Shown here piece after piece: positions 7,417 through 15,484 of a DNA stretch of 43,651 nt. Source of the DNA: an uncultured Oscillospiraceae bacterium (GTDB lineage: Bacteria > Bacillota > Clostridia > Oscillospirales > Oscillospiraceae); NCBI GenBank assembly GCA_934636305.1, contig CAKUAM010000008.1, positions 1 to 43,651 of the forward strand, given 5' to 3'. The position numbers were made by a program, and so were the translations under genes. Each line of letters begins with the position of its first letter. Position 1 is the first letter of the stretch. The notes beneath the pieces were generated by a model. It was given only the letters and a program-made list of their open reading frames with translations. It searched no databases and was not told the origin of the DNA.

Positions 7417-8196
7417 ACGCTCCGCCTTCTCCCGCTTGTTGTTTTCATACAAAATTGCAAGTCCCTTCAAAAGAAGATCCCGGTCGTACTCGATTTTACG
7501 GCGGCACATCGGCAGCACAAAGCGCGCAATTCCGCCTGTGGCAACGACAGTTGCCTGTTCCCCGAGCTCCTGCTCCATGCGTTCAATCATGCCGTCGAGC
7601 ATGCACGCAGAGCCCAGCATGACACCGCTGCGCATGGCCTCAACCGTGTTTTTGGCGATGGCCTTTTTGGGGCTTTCCAGACTGATGCCCGGCAGCTGCG
7701 ACGTGCGGCTGCTCAGCGCCTCGGCAGAAATCTTCGGCCCCGGGCAAATGCAGCCGCCGACATAGGCGCCCGCCTTGTCCAGTGCTGTGATGGTCGTGGC
7801 CGTGCCCATATCGATGATGATGAGCGGCGGCTTGAACCGGTGGAGCGCCGCCACCGCGCCCACAATCAGGTCGCTGCCGATCCCGGCCGGATCCTCCATC
7901 AGGATATTCAGTCCTGTTCGGATTCCGGGCCCCACAACAATGGGGATCATTCCCGTCAGCTTGCGCACAGCCGTCTTGCAGGAGTTGAGCACCGGCGGCA
8001 CAACAGACGAAATAATCACGCCCTCAATGCTCTCCAGCCGCACCTCATACAGGCTCAGCAGATTTTTCAGTTCCACACAGTACTGATCTGACGTTTTCAG
8101 CAGATCCGTCGCCATGCGAGCCTCCACAACGATTTCCTCACCCTCCATACAGCCGAGGACAATGTTGGTATTTCCAATATCAATTGCAAGAATCAT
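7414..8196 (-). CDS. coaX: Type III pantothenate kinase
   Basis: Phosphorylates pantothenate to 4'-phosphopantothenate, the first step of coenzyme A synthesis; the type III enzyme of the ASKHA superfamily is soluble and not feedback-inhibited by CoA. The 260-residue length is typical. The N-terminal phosphate-loop DIGNTN (residues 6-11) carries Asp6. The EDPAGIGSD block (101-109) matches the pantothenate-binding DP..G.D motif, and DMGTATT (129-135) is the second ATP-binding motif. The start at 8196 has a GGGAGG ribosome binding site. It is followed with overlap by the decarboxylase-like gene and preceded by the phosphodiesterase gene, all on the minus strand. Confidence 0.95.
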   Translation of the reverse strand: MILAIDIGNTNIVLGCMEGEEIVVEARMATDLLKTSDQYCVELKNLLSLYEVRLESIEGVIISSVVPPVLNSCKTAVRKLTGMIPIVVGPGIRTGLNILMEDPAGIGSDLIVGAVAALHRFKPPLIIIDMGTATTITALDKAGAYVGGCICPGPKISAEALSSRTSQLPGISLESPKKAIAKNTVEAMRSGVMLGSACMLDGMIERMEQELGEQATVVATGGIARFVLPMCRRKIEYDRDLLLKGLAILYENNKREKAER

Positions 8197-8211
8197 GCTT
8201 TTCCTCCCACG

Positions 8212-8682
8212 TCACACAGCTTCATGCTCCAGCCGGCATCGGAAGCTGCCGTCCTGAATCTCAATCACGCCGCAGCCTGTGCGGCCAAGTCTCCCGGCCG
8301 TGCCGGGATTCATGAGCCAGACGCCCTCCCGCTGCTCCAGCATGGCAATGTGCGTATGGCCAAACAGCGCAATCTGTGCGCCAAGCTCCTTTGCCCTGGC
8401 CAGAAGCGCCGAAACATCCTGCTTGACGCCGAACAGATGGCCGTGCGTCATGAAAATCCGCACACCTCCCAGCTCCAGCGTCAGGCTCGGCTGCACCGTG
8501 GGCGCGTAGTCGCAGTTACCCGGCACATAGTAAAAATCCGGCTCGTCATACGCATAGGAAAGCTCCTCCGCATCGGACAGATGGTCGCCAAGATGGAGCA
8601 CAACGTCAGGACTCTCCCGTTCGATGCATTCACACGCATAGCCGAGACTCCGATGGGTATCTGATAAAACAAGCACCCGCAT
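8212..8682 (-). CDS. YfcE/MJ0936-type metallophosphoesterase
   Basis: A 156-residue calcineurin-like phosphodiesterase. The metal-binding signature is complete: D8-x-H10 (LSDTH), D33 (LGDH), N56 (GNCD), H80 (MTHGH) and GHTH with H109/H111. The minimal length fits the YfcE/MJ0936 group, which hydrolyses phosphodiesters of unknown physiological identity. The start at 8682 was chosen because MRVLVLSDTH is the normal family N terminus and an AAGGTG ribosome binding site lies upstream; longer in-frame extensions would overlap the divergent small-gene module. It lies just upstream of coaX and may share its transcript. Confidence 0.9.
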   Translation of the reverse strand: MRVLVLSDTHRSLGYACECIERESPDVVLHLGDHLSDAEELSYAYDEPDFYYVPGNCDYAPTVQPSLTLELGGVRIFMTHGHLFGVKQDVSALLARAKELGAQIALFGHTHIAMLEQREGVWLMNPGTAGRLGRTGCGVIEIQDGSFRCRLEHEAV

Positions 8683-8688
8683 GGGGGT

Positions 8689-8716
8689 CACCTTTTCCTT
8701 CCTGTCTGCATATACT
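8689..8716 (+). promoter_or_regulatory. Possible sporulation-type promoter of the three-gene module
   Basis: CACC at 8689-8692 and CATATACT at 8709-8716 are 16 bp apart from the AC core, resembling a sigma-K or sigma-E type promoter. No sigma-A -35 is evident at the usual spacing. This is a weak, inference-level call. Confidence 0.25.
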
Positions 8717-8746
8717 TTCTCATAGAACACAGAATGGAGGCATCCT

Positions 8747-8986
8747 ATGAACGCTTCATCTCCGGGCACATTCCCCGGTTCCTTTTCTGAGGCGCAACTG
8801 CGCCAGATGCTCGGCAGCCCAGCCGGGCGCGAGCTTTTGCAGCTGCTGACGCAGGACGGCGGCGCCACAATGCGGCAGGCCGCGGCAGCTGTGCGCGCCG
8901 GCAACCAGCAGCGCGCCCAGGAGCTTCTGCGTCCGCTGCTCGAAACGCCGCAGGCGCAGGCACTTCTGCGTCAGCTCCATGGATGA
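8747..8986 (+). CDS. Small helical protein, first gene of uncharacterised three-gene module
   Basis: A 79-residue protein with a GGAGG ribosome binding site before the ATG at 8747. It is predicted all-helical: repeated LxxLL patterns (LGSPAGRELLQLLTQD, and LETPQAQALLRQLHG at the C terminus) separated by an Ala-rich segment. No catalytic motif, signal peptide or membrane segment is present. Its stop overlaps the next gene's start by 8 bases, and the three genes to 9670 clearly form one translationally coupled operon. From memory of clostridial genomes, similar small gene trios occur in spore formers, but I cannot name a family with certainty. Confidence 0.75.
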   Translation: MNASSPGTFPGSFSEAQLRQMLGSPAGRELLQLLTQDGGATMRQAAAAVRAGNQQRAQELLRPLLETPQAQALLRQLHG

Positions 8987-9377
8987 GCTCGAAGGCGCGC
9001 TGCGCGCCGTATTATCAGATCCTGCGCAAATGCAGCAGCTGCGCGATCTGGCCGGTGCATTCGGCCTGTCCACGCCATCCAGCAGTCCTCCATCCGGGGC
9101 TCCGCCCGCCGCACCCGCGGCTGATCCATCACCGCCGCCAGCTGCAGCCATCCCGGCGTCTGCGCTGGGATCTGTGCCGCCGCAGGCGCAGATGCTCCTG
9201 CAGCAGTCCGGCGCACTGGGTCAAAAGCAGCAGCGGCTGCTGCAGGCGCTGCTGCCCTTTCTGCGCAAGGAACGGCAGCCCGCACTTGAGCGCGCCATGC
9301 GCGCAGCGCAGCTGGCCGGGCTTGCCCGTCTTGCATGCAAGGGGCGGCAGAGCCCCGGACCAAAGGAGGGGCCATGA
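8979..9377 (+). CDS. Helical protein with Pro/Ala-rich linker, second gene of module
   Basis: A 132-residue protein. The N terminus (MDELEGALRAVLSDPAQMQQ) is an amphipathic helical segment. Residues about 30-75 form a low-complexity Ser/Pro/Ala linker. Residues about 76-125 are helical and basic (LLQALLPFLRKERQPALERA). The PFLRKER pattern resembles clostridial small proteins of unknown function. It overlaps the first gene by 8 bases and ends in an ATGA overlap with the third. It is probably a scaffold or partner protein rather than an enzyme, because no catalytic residues stand out. Confidence 0.75.
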   Translation: MDELEGALRAVLSDPAQMQQLRDLAGAFGLSTPSSSPPSGAPPAAPAADPSPPPAAAIPASALGSVPPQAQMLLQQSGALGQKQQRLLQALLPFLRKERQPALERAMRAAQLAGLARLACKGRQSPGPKEGP

Positions 9378-9670
9378 TGTATAACCGGTACGTCCCGGAC
9401 GCCTCCGGCGTCTATCATTCTTCCACTGTTGCGCCACCGCCGCAGCCGCCCGCCCCGCAGGCCTCTGCCCAGCAGCCGCTTCCTCCTCCGCCGCCTCCGC
9501 CGGAGCCGCCTGTGCATGGCCGCAGCGGCCTGCTCTCCGGGCTGCTGCCGCGCAGCATCGACACCGGGGATCTGCTTGTGCTGCTCATTTTGCTGCTGCT
9601 TGTATTGGACGGCGAACAGGAGGATGATCTGACCGCCCTGCTCACCATCGCCATTTATCTGTTTACATAA
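9374..9670 (+). CDS. Proline-rich protein with hydrophobic C terminus, third gene of module
   Basis: A 98-residue protein starting at the ATG at 9374 with an AAAGGAGG ribosome binding site; the preceding stop overlaps it (ATGA). Residues 1-50 are extended and proline-rich, including a run of seven prolines. The C-terminal half has the segment GLLPRSIDTGDLLVLLILLL followed by an acidic break (DGEQEDD) and a second hydrophobic helix (LLTIAIYLF). This layout suggests a membrane-associated hairpin at the C terminus with a flexible N-terminal arm. Function is unknown. It is convergent with the membrane-anchored protein gene at 9693. Confidence 0.75.
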   Translation: MMYNRYVPDASGVYHSSTVAPPPQPPAPQASAQQPLPPPPPPPEPPVHGRSGLLSGLLPRSIDTGDLLVLLILLLLVLDGEQEDDLTALLTIAIYLFT

Positions 9671-9692
9671 TTGTGTCAACTGACGCTTTTAA

Positions 9693-10445
9693 TCACTCTG
9701 CAAACGGGTCTGTCCCATCCGGCAGAAGGAACACACGATCAAATGCCGCATCCCCCGCCGCAAGAACCTCCAGCTGCGTTTGCAGCGCATCATAGATCGT
9801 CTGGCCATCCTGCTTCACAATGCTCTGCGTCAGAAGGCCGGAGTCCAACCCGATCCAGAACTCCCGGCGGGTGCGATCCTGCTCCGCTGCGGCGAAGATC
9901 TGCTGCCCTTCCTCATATCGGTCGTCCGAAATAAATTCTCCATCCGTGATGCTCTCAGCCGGCAGTGCAGTCAGCTGCTCATACCGCGGCAGGCCAATCA
10001 GCTCGTCCATGCCGGCCTGCTGCGTCAGCGGCAGCTCCCGCGCCTGCGTATCGCCGGCGTACCACACGTAGAGCGTCTGCCCATCCGTCAGCAGATATTT
10101 CTGTGCGCGCTGCGTCTGCAGGACGGCATACAGCCGGCAATCCGACACCCACAGCTCCGCCGTTGTGTCATACGATACGCCGCTATACTGCCGGGTAATC
10201 TGATAGGTCTGATGGTAATAGGCTGGCCGGTGCAGATAGCGGACGATGTTCTGGACATTTTCCCGGCTGACCTGCAGCAGCTCCGGCTGCTGCGGCTCCG
10301 GCTGCTGATCAGCCTGCGCGCTCTGCGCCGCATCCGGCAGGACAATCGACTGCCGCTGGCTCTGGCGCACATTGGTGATGAACACCAGCGCAATCCCAAC
10401 CAGGACAATCAGCGTTGCCGCGCAGAACAGCACCAGCGTCCGCAT
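9693..10445 (-). CDS. Membrane-anchored extracytoplasmic protein, unknown function
   Basis: A 250-residue protein with an N-terminal membrane anchor (about residues 4-24, VLFCAATLIVLVGIALVF) lacking an obvious cleavage site, a Gln/Pro-rich linker (about 30-57), and a beta-rich domain with repeated short strands (TTAELWVSDCRLYAV, QTLYVWY). The layout resembles LolA-like or outer-surface beta-sandwich proteins, but I cannot assign a family. It is the last gene of a minus-strand run after trpS, tagO-like and mnaA/wecB, 52 bases beyond the epimerase stop. The ribosome binding site is weak, so expression may depend on readthrough. A role at the cell envelope is inferred from anchor and context. 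Confidence 0.7.
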   Translation of the reverse strand: MRTLVLFCAATLIVLVGIALVFITNVRQSQRQSIVLPDAAQSAQADQQPEPQQPELLQVSRENVQNIVRYLHRPAYYHQTYQITRQYSGVSYDTTAELWVSDCRLYAVLQTQRAQKYLLTDGQTLYVWYAGDTQARELPLTQQAGMDELIGLPRYEQLTALPAESITDGEFISDDRYEEGQQIFAAAEQDRTRREFWIGLDSGLLTQSIVKQDGQTIYDALQTQLEVLAAGDAAFDRVFLLPDGTDPFAE

Positions 10446-10497
10446 GTTCTTCTTATTCTGCTCCGTAACGCCTCACCGCCCCTTCTGCATGCTGCGA

Positions 10498-11646
10498 TCA
10501 AGCCTGGAAATCTTCCGGCCGCTCCGCACTTCTGCCGAAGTGCCATAAGATTGCCTGTACAATCCGTTCACTGGCATGGCCGTCGCCGTAGGGGTTGACG
10601 GCCTTTGCCATCTGTACATAGGCTGCCGGGTCGTCCAGCAGCGCGTTGGCCATCTGTACAATTGCATCCTTCTCCACGCCGGCAAGCTTCGCTGTGCCGG
10701 CGGCAATTGCCTCCGGGCGCTCCGTCTCGCGCCGCATGACAAGCACCGGCTTGCCGAGCGCAGGCGCCTCCTCCTGCAGGCCGCCGGAATCGGTCATGAC
10801 CATATAGCAGCGGGAGATCAGGTTATGCATCTCCTCCACGTCCACCGGATCAATCAGGTGGATGCGGTCATGGCCGCCCAGGATCGGGAACACGCACTCC
10901 CGCACGACGGGACTCAGGTGCACCGGATAGACAACCTCAACATCCGGATGCGCCTCAACAACGGCGACAATCGCGTGCATGATATCCTCCATGGGCTTGC
11001 CATAGTTCTCTCTGCGGTGACAGGTCACAGCAATGATCCTGTGATTCTTATAGTCCAGCTCGTTGAGAAGCTTTGTCGGGAACACGAAATCCGGCTTGAC
11101 CGTGTAGCGCATGGCGTCAATGGCCGTGTTGCCTGTGATAAAAATATCACCCATGATGGCCTCGCGGCGCAGATTGTCCGCATTGGCCTTTGTCGGGGAG
11201 AAATGCAGATCCGCAATATCGCCGACCAGCGTGCGGTTCATCTCCTCCGGGAAGGGGGAATACTTGTCCCACGTGCGAAGGCCCGCCTCCACATGGCCGA
11301 CCTTCACCTGGTGATAAAACGCGGCCAGCGCGCCGGCAAACGTCGTGGACGTGTCGCCGTGGACAAGCACAAGATCGGGCCGCACCGTGTCCAGCACCTC
11401 ATCCATGCCAAGAAGCGTCTTGGTCGTGATGGTGGAGAGCGTCTGCCGCTTCTCCATGATATGCAGGTCATAGTCCCCTGTCAGGTGGAAAATCTGCATC
11501 ACGGAATCCAGCATCTCCCGGTGCTGACCGGTGAGACAGACCACGCTTTCGATCTGCTCGGATGCCTGCAGCGCCTTGACAAGCGGCGCCATCTTGATTG
11601 CCTCCGGCCTTGTGCCGAATACAGACATGACTTTCAGCTTATTCAT
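10498..11646 (-). CDS. mnaA: UDP-N-acetylglucosamine 2-epimerase (non-hydrolysing)
   Basis: Interconverts UDP-GlcNAc and UDP-ManNAc for cell-surface glycopolymers such as teichoic acids; also called wecB. The 382-residue protein shows the family N terminus VMSVFGTRPEAIKMAPL, the LTGQHREM motif near 40, GDTSTTFAG near 95, HVEAGLRT near 112, and the nucleotide-binding MTDSGGLQEEAPALG near 285-299. The start at 11646 is supported by an AGGAGG ribosome binding site and the conserved N terminus; a longer in-frame ATG upstream has none. It overlaps the tagO-like gene by 8 bases, consistent with a shared pathway that begins a polyprenyl-linked polymer. Confidence 0.95.
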   Translation of the reverse strand: MNKLKVMSVFGTRPEAIKMAPLVKALQASEQIESVVCLTGQHREMLDSVMQIFHLTGDYDLHIMEKRQTLSTITTKTLLGMDEVLDTVRPDLVLVHGDTSTTFAGALAAFYHQVKVGHVEAGLRTWDKYSPFPEEMNRTLVGDIADLHFSPTKANADNLRREAIMGDIFITGNTAIDAMRYTVKPDFVFPTKLLNELDYKNHRIIAVTCHRRENYGKPMEDIMHAIVAVVEAHPDVEVVYPVHLSPVVRECVFPILGGHDRIHLIDPVDVEEMHNLISRCYMVMTDSGGLQEEAPALGKPVLVMRRETERPEAIAAGTAKLAGVEKDAIVQMANALLDDPAAYVQMAKAVNPYGDGHASERIVQAILWHFGRSAERPEDFQA

Positions 11647-12748
11647 GCGAATCCTCCTGTTTTTGCTCCGGCTGCGCCGCATCGGACGCAGGCTTGTCCG
11701 GCTCCTCCGACGGGTCGCGCTTGGCAAAGATCATGCGGAACCCAATCGCGCTGACGACGAAAATCGCCGCAATCAGAATGAGCGCCTTCAGCTCGCCCGA
11801 CGACGTCAGCAGCACTGCCGCCATACCGAGAATGCCCGTCAGCATATAGGCAATGGCAACCGACTGCTTCTGCGAGAAGCCCATATCGATGAGCCGATGG
11901 TGGAAATGGCCGCGATCGGCCACCATGGGGTTCTGCCCCTTGGCGATGCGGCGCAGAAATGCAAAGCAGATATCAAAGATCGGGATGCCGAGGATCAAAA
12001 ACGGCACCGCGAAGGAAATGATGGCGTACATCTTGAACAGGCCCGTGATGGACAGCGTGGCGAGGATATACCCCAGGAATGTCGAGCCCGTGTCGCCCAT
12101 AAAGATCTTCGCCGGGTTCATGTTGTACGGAATGAAGCCCAGGCACGCGCCAAAGAGCGCGCAGAGAATGATGGCGATGTTGACCTCCTTGACCATGATG
12201 GCAATCACGATCAAGGACGCCGTGGAGATGGCCGACACGCCGACCGCCAGACCGTCGAGGCCGTCAATGAAGTTGACCGCATTCGTGATGGCGACAATCC
12301 AGATGATCGTTACCGGAATTGACAGCCAGCCGAGGTTGAGATACGTGGACTCAGAAAAGACGTTCGGGTTCGAGATAAACTGGATCGTGCAGCCATGCAG
12401 CGCCGCGACAGCCGCCGCCGCAATCTGTACAATCAGCTTCGGCAGCGCCTTGAGCGCCATGATATCATCCAGCACGCCCAGCACAACAATCATCACCGCG
12501 CCGAGCAGAATCCCCTGCAGCTGCCGGTCAATGTCGGCAAACACGAGCACCGACAGCAGAAACGCCAGGAAAATTGCCAGACCGCCCATACGCGGGATCG
12601 GCACCTTGTGCATGCGCCGGTTATCCTTCGGCACGTCAATCGCGCCGACCTTGCACGCCAGCGTTTTCACAAGCGGCGTGGATGCAAACGAGACGACTGC
12701 GGCGACAAGCATCGCCAGCAGCATATAAACGACTTGTTTTGTTGTCAT
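11639..12748 (-). CDS. tagO: Undecaprenyl-phosphate GlcNAc-1-phosphate transferase (TagO/WecA type)
   Basis: An integral membrane enzyme that transfers GlcNAc-1-phosphate from UDP-GlcNAc to undecaprenyl phosphate, committing the lipid carrier to wall teichoic acid or similar polymer synthesis. The 369-residue protein has about ten to eleven hydrophobic segments. Diagnostic motifs are IPRMGG (51-56), the Mg-binding LDD (93-95), NAVNFIDGLDGLA near 155-167, FMGDTGS near 215, and the cytoplasmic RGHFHHRL near 290. HFHH places it with TagO/WecA rather than MraY. The charged tail after about 340 is likely cytoplasmic. A TGAGGTT ribosome binding site precedes the start. It sits between trpS and the epimerase gene on the same strand. 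Confidence 0.93.
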   Translation of the reverse strand: MTTKQVVYMLLAMLVAAVVSFASTPLVKTLACKVGAIDVPKDNRRMHKVPIPRMGGLAIFLAFLLSVLVFADIDRQLQGILLGAVMIVVLGVLDDIMALKALPKLIVQIAAAAVAALHGCTIQFISNPNVFSESTYLNLGWLSIPVTIIWIVAITNAVNFIDGLDGLAVGVSAISTASLIVIAIMVKEVNIAIILCALFGACLGFIPYNMNPAKIFMGDTGSTFLGYILATLSITGLFKMYAIISFAVPFLILGIPIFDICFAFLRRIAKGQNPMVADRGHFHHRLIDMGFSQKQSVAIAYMLTGILGMAAVLLTSSGELKALILIAAIFVVSAIGFRMIFAKRDPSEEPDKPASDAAQPEQKQEDSHE

Positions 12749-12815
12749 AGAATGAAAACCTCACTGTGTTGCGGGGAAATTCCGGAAGTTGCTTCCGTCA
12801 AGGTCATTTCTGACG

Positions 12816-13808
12816 TTATCTTGCCACAAAGCCGACTTTTTTGTAGACCTTGCGGAGCGTCTTGTTGGCAAGATAGCCTGCGCGCTCAGCGCCCTCCTTG
12901 TAGACGCTCTCAAGATACGCCTTGTCGCCAAGCAGCTGCTGCGTCTTTTCGCGGATTGGGCGCGCCATCTCCACAACCGCCTCGCCGACAGCCGGCTTGA
13001 ACACGCCGTAGCCCTGTTCTGCAAATTCCGCCTCCGCCTCGGCAATGGTCTTGCCCGTAGCCGCGCAGTAGATGGTCAGCAGGTTCGAAATGCCGGGCTT
13101 GTTCTCCTTGTCGTAGCGCACAGCCGTCTCGCAGTCCGTGACCGCGCGCTTGAACTTGCGCATGATATCCTCCGGCTTGTCCAGCAGGTACACGCAGCCG
13201 TCGGGGTCGGATTTCGACATTTTATTTTCCGGATTGCCAAGGCTCATGATGCGCGCGCCCATCTTCGGGATGAACGGCTCGGGCAGCTTGAACGTGTCCG
13301 GGAAGGAATTGTTGAAGCGGATGGCAATGTTGCGGCAGAGCTCCACATGCTGCTTCTGGTCCTCGCCCACAGGGACAAGATCCGCCTGATACAGCAGGAT
13401 ATCCGCCGCCATGAGCACCGGATAGGTAAACAGGCCGGCTGTAATGTTGTCAGCATGCTGCTGGGATTTCATTTTGAACTGCGTCATGCGCGAAAGCTCG
13501 CCGAACTGCGTGTAGCAGCCGAGCACCCAGCTGAGCTCCGCATGCTGCGGCACGTGGGACTGGATGAACATGATATTTTTCTGCGGATCCAGACCGCAGG
13601 CGATATACTGCGCCAGCTGCTCCAGACTTCTGCGCCGCAGATCCGCCGGCACCTGCCGGACCGTGATGGCGTGCATATCCACGATGCAGAACAGGCAGTC
13701 ATATTCCTCCTGCAGCGCGACCCAGTTCTTGATTGCACCCATATAAGAGCCGAGCGTCAGATCGCCGCTGGGCTGAATACCGGAAAAGATCCGTTTTTTC
13801 TCGTCCAT
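12816..13808 (-). CDS. trpS: Tryptophanyl-tRNA synthetase
   Basis: Charges tRNA-Trp with tryptophan in the cytoplasm. This 330-residue class I synthetase has a HIGH-equivalent segment PSGDLTLGSYMG (13-24) and KMSKS at 196-200, with the typical family length. DMHAITV (44-50) and VGEDQKQHVEL (147-157) are conserved active-site blocks. The start at 13808 has an AGAGGA-type ribosome binding site. It is divergent from gltX and has its own promoter at 13844-13872. No T-box or trp leader fits in the short upstream region. It is probably the first gene of a run continuing through the tagO-like and mnaA genes. Confidence 0.96.
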   Translation of the reverse strand: MDEKKRIFSGIQPSGDLTLGSYMGAIKNWVALQEEYDCLFCIVDMHAITVRQVPADLRRRSLEQLAQYIACGLDPQKNIMFIQSHVPQHAELSWVLGCYTQFGELSRMTQFKMKSQQHADNITAGLFTYPVLMAADILLYQADLVPVGEDQKQHVELCRNIAIRFNNSFPDTFKLPEPFIPKMGARIMSLGNPENKMSKSDPDGCVYLLDKPEDIMRKFKRAVTDCETAVRYDKENKPGISNLLTIYCAATGKTIAEAEAEFAEQGYGVFKPAVGEAVVEMARPIREKTQQLLGDKAYLESVYKEGAERAGYLANKTLRKVYKKVGFVAR

Positions 13809-13843
13809 AGAAATATCCTCTTTCTGTTTACATAGTTTGCTTT

Positions 13844-13872
13844 ATCATAGCACAACCGTCATCGTTCCGCAA
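13844..13872 (-). promoter_or_regulatory. Sigma-A promoter of trpS
   Basis: On the minus strand, TTGCGG (13867-13872) and TATGAT (13844-13849) are separated by 17 bp, with an extended TGC before the -10. Confidence 0.75.
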
Positions 13873-13879
13873 TCAATGA

Positions 13880-13908
13880 TTGACTGTTTCCGAAAAAAAC
13901 TATATAAT
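13880..13908 (+). promoter_or_regulatory. Sigma-A promoter of gltX
   Basis: TTGACT (13880-13885) and a perfect TATAAT (13903-13908) are exactly 17 bp apart, 36 bases upstream of the gltX start. It is back-to-back with the trpS promoter. Confidence 0.9.
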
Positions 13909-13943
13909 GATGGCAATAAAGACGGAAAATTGGAGGACACACT

Positions 13944-15431
13944 ATGGATTATTTTGAGCAGATGGAGGCGCGCATCCCGCACGGCGAGGTCCGCACGCGC
14001 TTTGCTCCCAGCCCCACGGGCTATATGCACGTCGGCAACCTGCGCACCGCGCTCTACACGTGGCTCATTGCCCGCCGCCACCATGGCAAGTTTATTCTGC
14101 GCATTGAGGACACCGATCAGGGCCGTCTGGTCGACGGCGCGGTCGACGTGATCTACAAGACCATGGCCGAATGCGGCCTGGACCACGACGAGGGCCCGGA
14201 TGTGGGCGGCCCCGTCGGCCCGTATGTCCAGTCGCAGCGGCGCGACCTGTTCGGCAAATACGCCAAGCTTCTCTGCGAAAAGGGCGGCGCGTACTACTGC
14301 TTCTGCCAGAAATCCGACGAGGAGGAATCCGGCGCGGAGACAGGCGAAATCAAAAAGCACGTCTGCGCCTGCCGTGACCTGCCGCTGGACGAGGCCAAAA
14401 AGCGTGTCGGGGCCGGCGAGCCCTTTGTCATCCGCCAGCGCATCCCGCACGAGGGCACGACCACGTTCCATGACGCATCCTTCGGCGATATCACCGTGGA
14501 AAACAAAGAGCTTGAGGATCAGGTGCTTCTGAAATCCGACGGCCTGCCGACCTATAACTTTGCAAACGTCGTGGACGATCATCTCATGGGCATCACGCAC
14601 GTTGTCCGCGGCAGCGAGTATCTCTCCTCCGCGCCAAAGTATAACCTTCTCTACGAGGCCTTTGGCTGGGAAATCCCCACGTATGTCCACTGCTCGCCGG
14701 TCATGCGTGACGCGCAGCACAAGATGTCCAAGCGCCACGGCGACCCCAGCTATGAGGATCTGATCCGCGAGGGCTATCTCACGGAGGCTGTCCTGAATTA
14801 TGTGGCGCTGCTGGGCTGGAGCCCGAAGGGCGAAAACGCCGAGCGCGAGTTCTACACGCTGCAGGAGCTGGCAGAGATTTTCGATATTTCCGGCATTTCC
14901 AAGTCCCCCGCCGTGTTTGATATCAACAAGCTGCGCTGGATGAACGCTGAATACATGAAAAAGCTCAGCCCCGAGGCATTCTTCGCCAAGGCCGAGCCGT
15001 ATCTGCGGTCCGTTATCACGAATCCCGCCATCGATCTGCGGGCTGTCGCCGCGCTGGTGCAGCCGCGGTGCGAGATTCTCTCCGACATTCCGGAGCGCGT
15101 GGATTTCCTGGACAAGCTGCCGGAATACTCCACCGAGCTGTACGTGCACAAAAAGTCCAAGACCACGCTGGAAAACAGCCTGCGCTCGCTGCAGGCCATT
15201 CTGCCGGTGCTGCAGGGGCTGGACAGCTGGACAAACGAAAGCCTGTATGACGCGCTCGTCGCGCTGGCGCAGAAGCTGGAGGTCAAGAACTCCGTCATTC
15301 TCTGGCCGCTGCGCGTGGCGGTGTCCGGCAAGGCGTCCACGCCGGGCGGCGCCACGGAGCTGTGCGCGCTGCTGGGCAAGGAGGAATCGCTGCGCCGCGT
15401 GGAGGCCGGCATTGCGCTTCTTGGCAAATAA
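13944..15431 (+). CDS. gltX: Glutamyl-tRNA synthetase
   Basis: Attaches glutamate to tRNA-Glu (and, in many Firmicutes, to tRNA-Gln for later amidation). The 495-residue class I enzyme has the HIGH-type motif PSPTGYMHVGN (22-32), KMSKR at 260-264, the LRIEDTDQ block near 52-59 and a C-terminal anticodon-binding helical domain. Length is standard. The start at 13944 follows GGAGGA and lies 36 bases beyond a strong promoter; a strong terminator follows 20 bases after the stop. A second, shorter relative, gluQ, lies at 29282-30190 and modifies queuosine-tRNA instead. Confidence 0.97.
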   Translation: MDYFEQMEARIPHGEVRTRFAPSPTGYMHVGNLRTALYTWLIARRHHGKFILRIEDTDQGRLVDGAVDVIYKTMAECGLDHDEGPDVGGPVGPYVQSQRRDLFGKYAKLLCEKGGAYYCFCQKSDEEESGAETGEIKKHVCACRDLPLDEAKKRVGAGEPFVIRQRIPHEGTTTFHDASFGDITVENKELEDQVLLKSDGLPTYNFANVVDDHLMGITHVVRGSEYLSSAPKYNLLYEAFGWEIPTYVHCSPVMRDAQHKMSKRHGDPSYEDLIREGYLTEAVLNYVALLGWSPKGENAEREFYTLQELAEIFDISGISKSPAVFDINKLRWMNAEYMKKLSPEAFFAKAEPYLRSVITNPAIDLRAVAALVQPRCEILSDIPERVDFLDKLPEYSTELYVHKKSKTTLENSLRSLQAILPVLQGLDSWTNESLYDALVALAQKLEVKNSVILWPLRVAVSGKASTPGGATELCALLGKEESLRRVEAGIALLGK

Positions 15432-15450
15432 GCTTTTTGTATATAAAATG

Positions 15451-15478
15451 GCCCTCTGGTGCGAACCAGAGGGCTTTT
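15451..15478 (+). terminator. Terminator of gltX
   Basis: A perfect 10-bp stem (GCCCTCTGGT with ACCAGAGGGC) around loop GCGA is followed by TTTT, 20 bases after the gltX stop. Confidence 0.9.
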
Positions 15479-15484
15479 CTCTCG

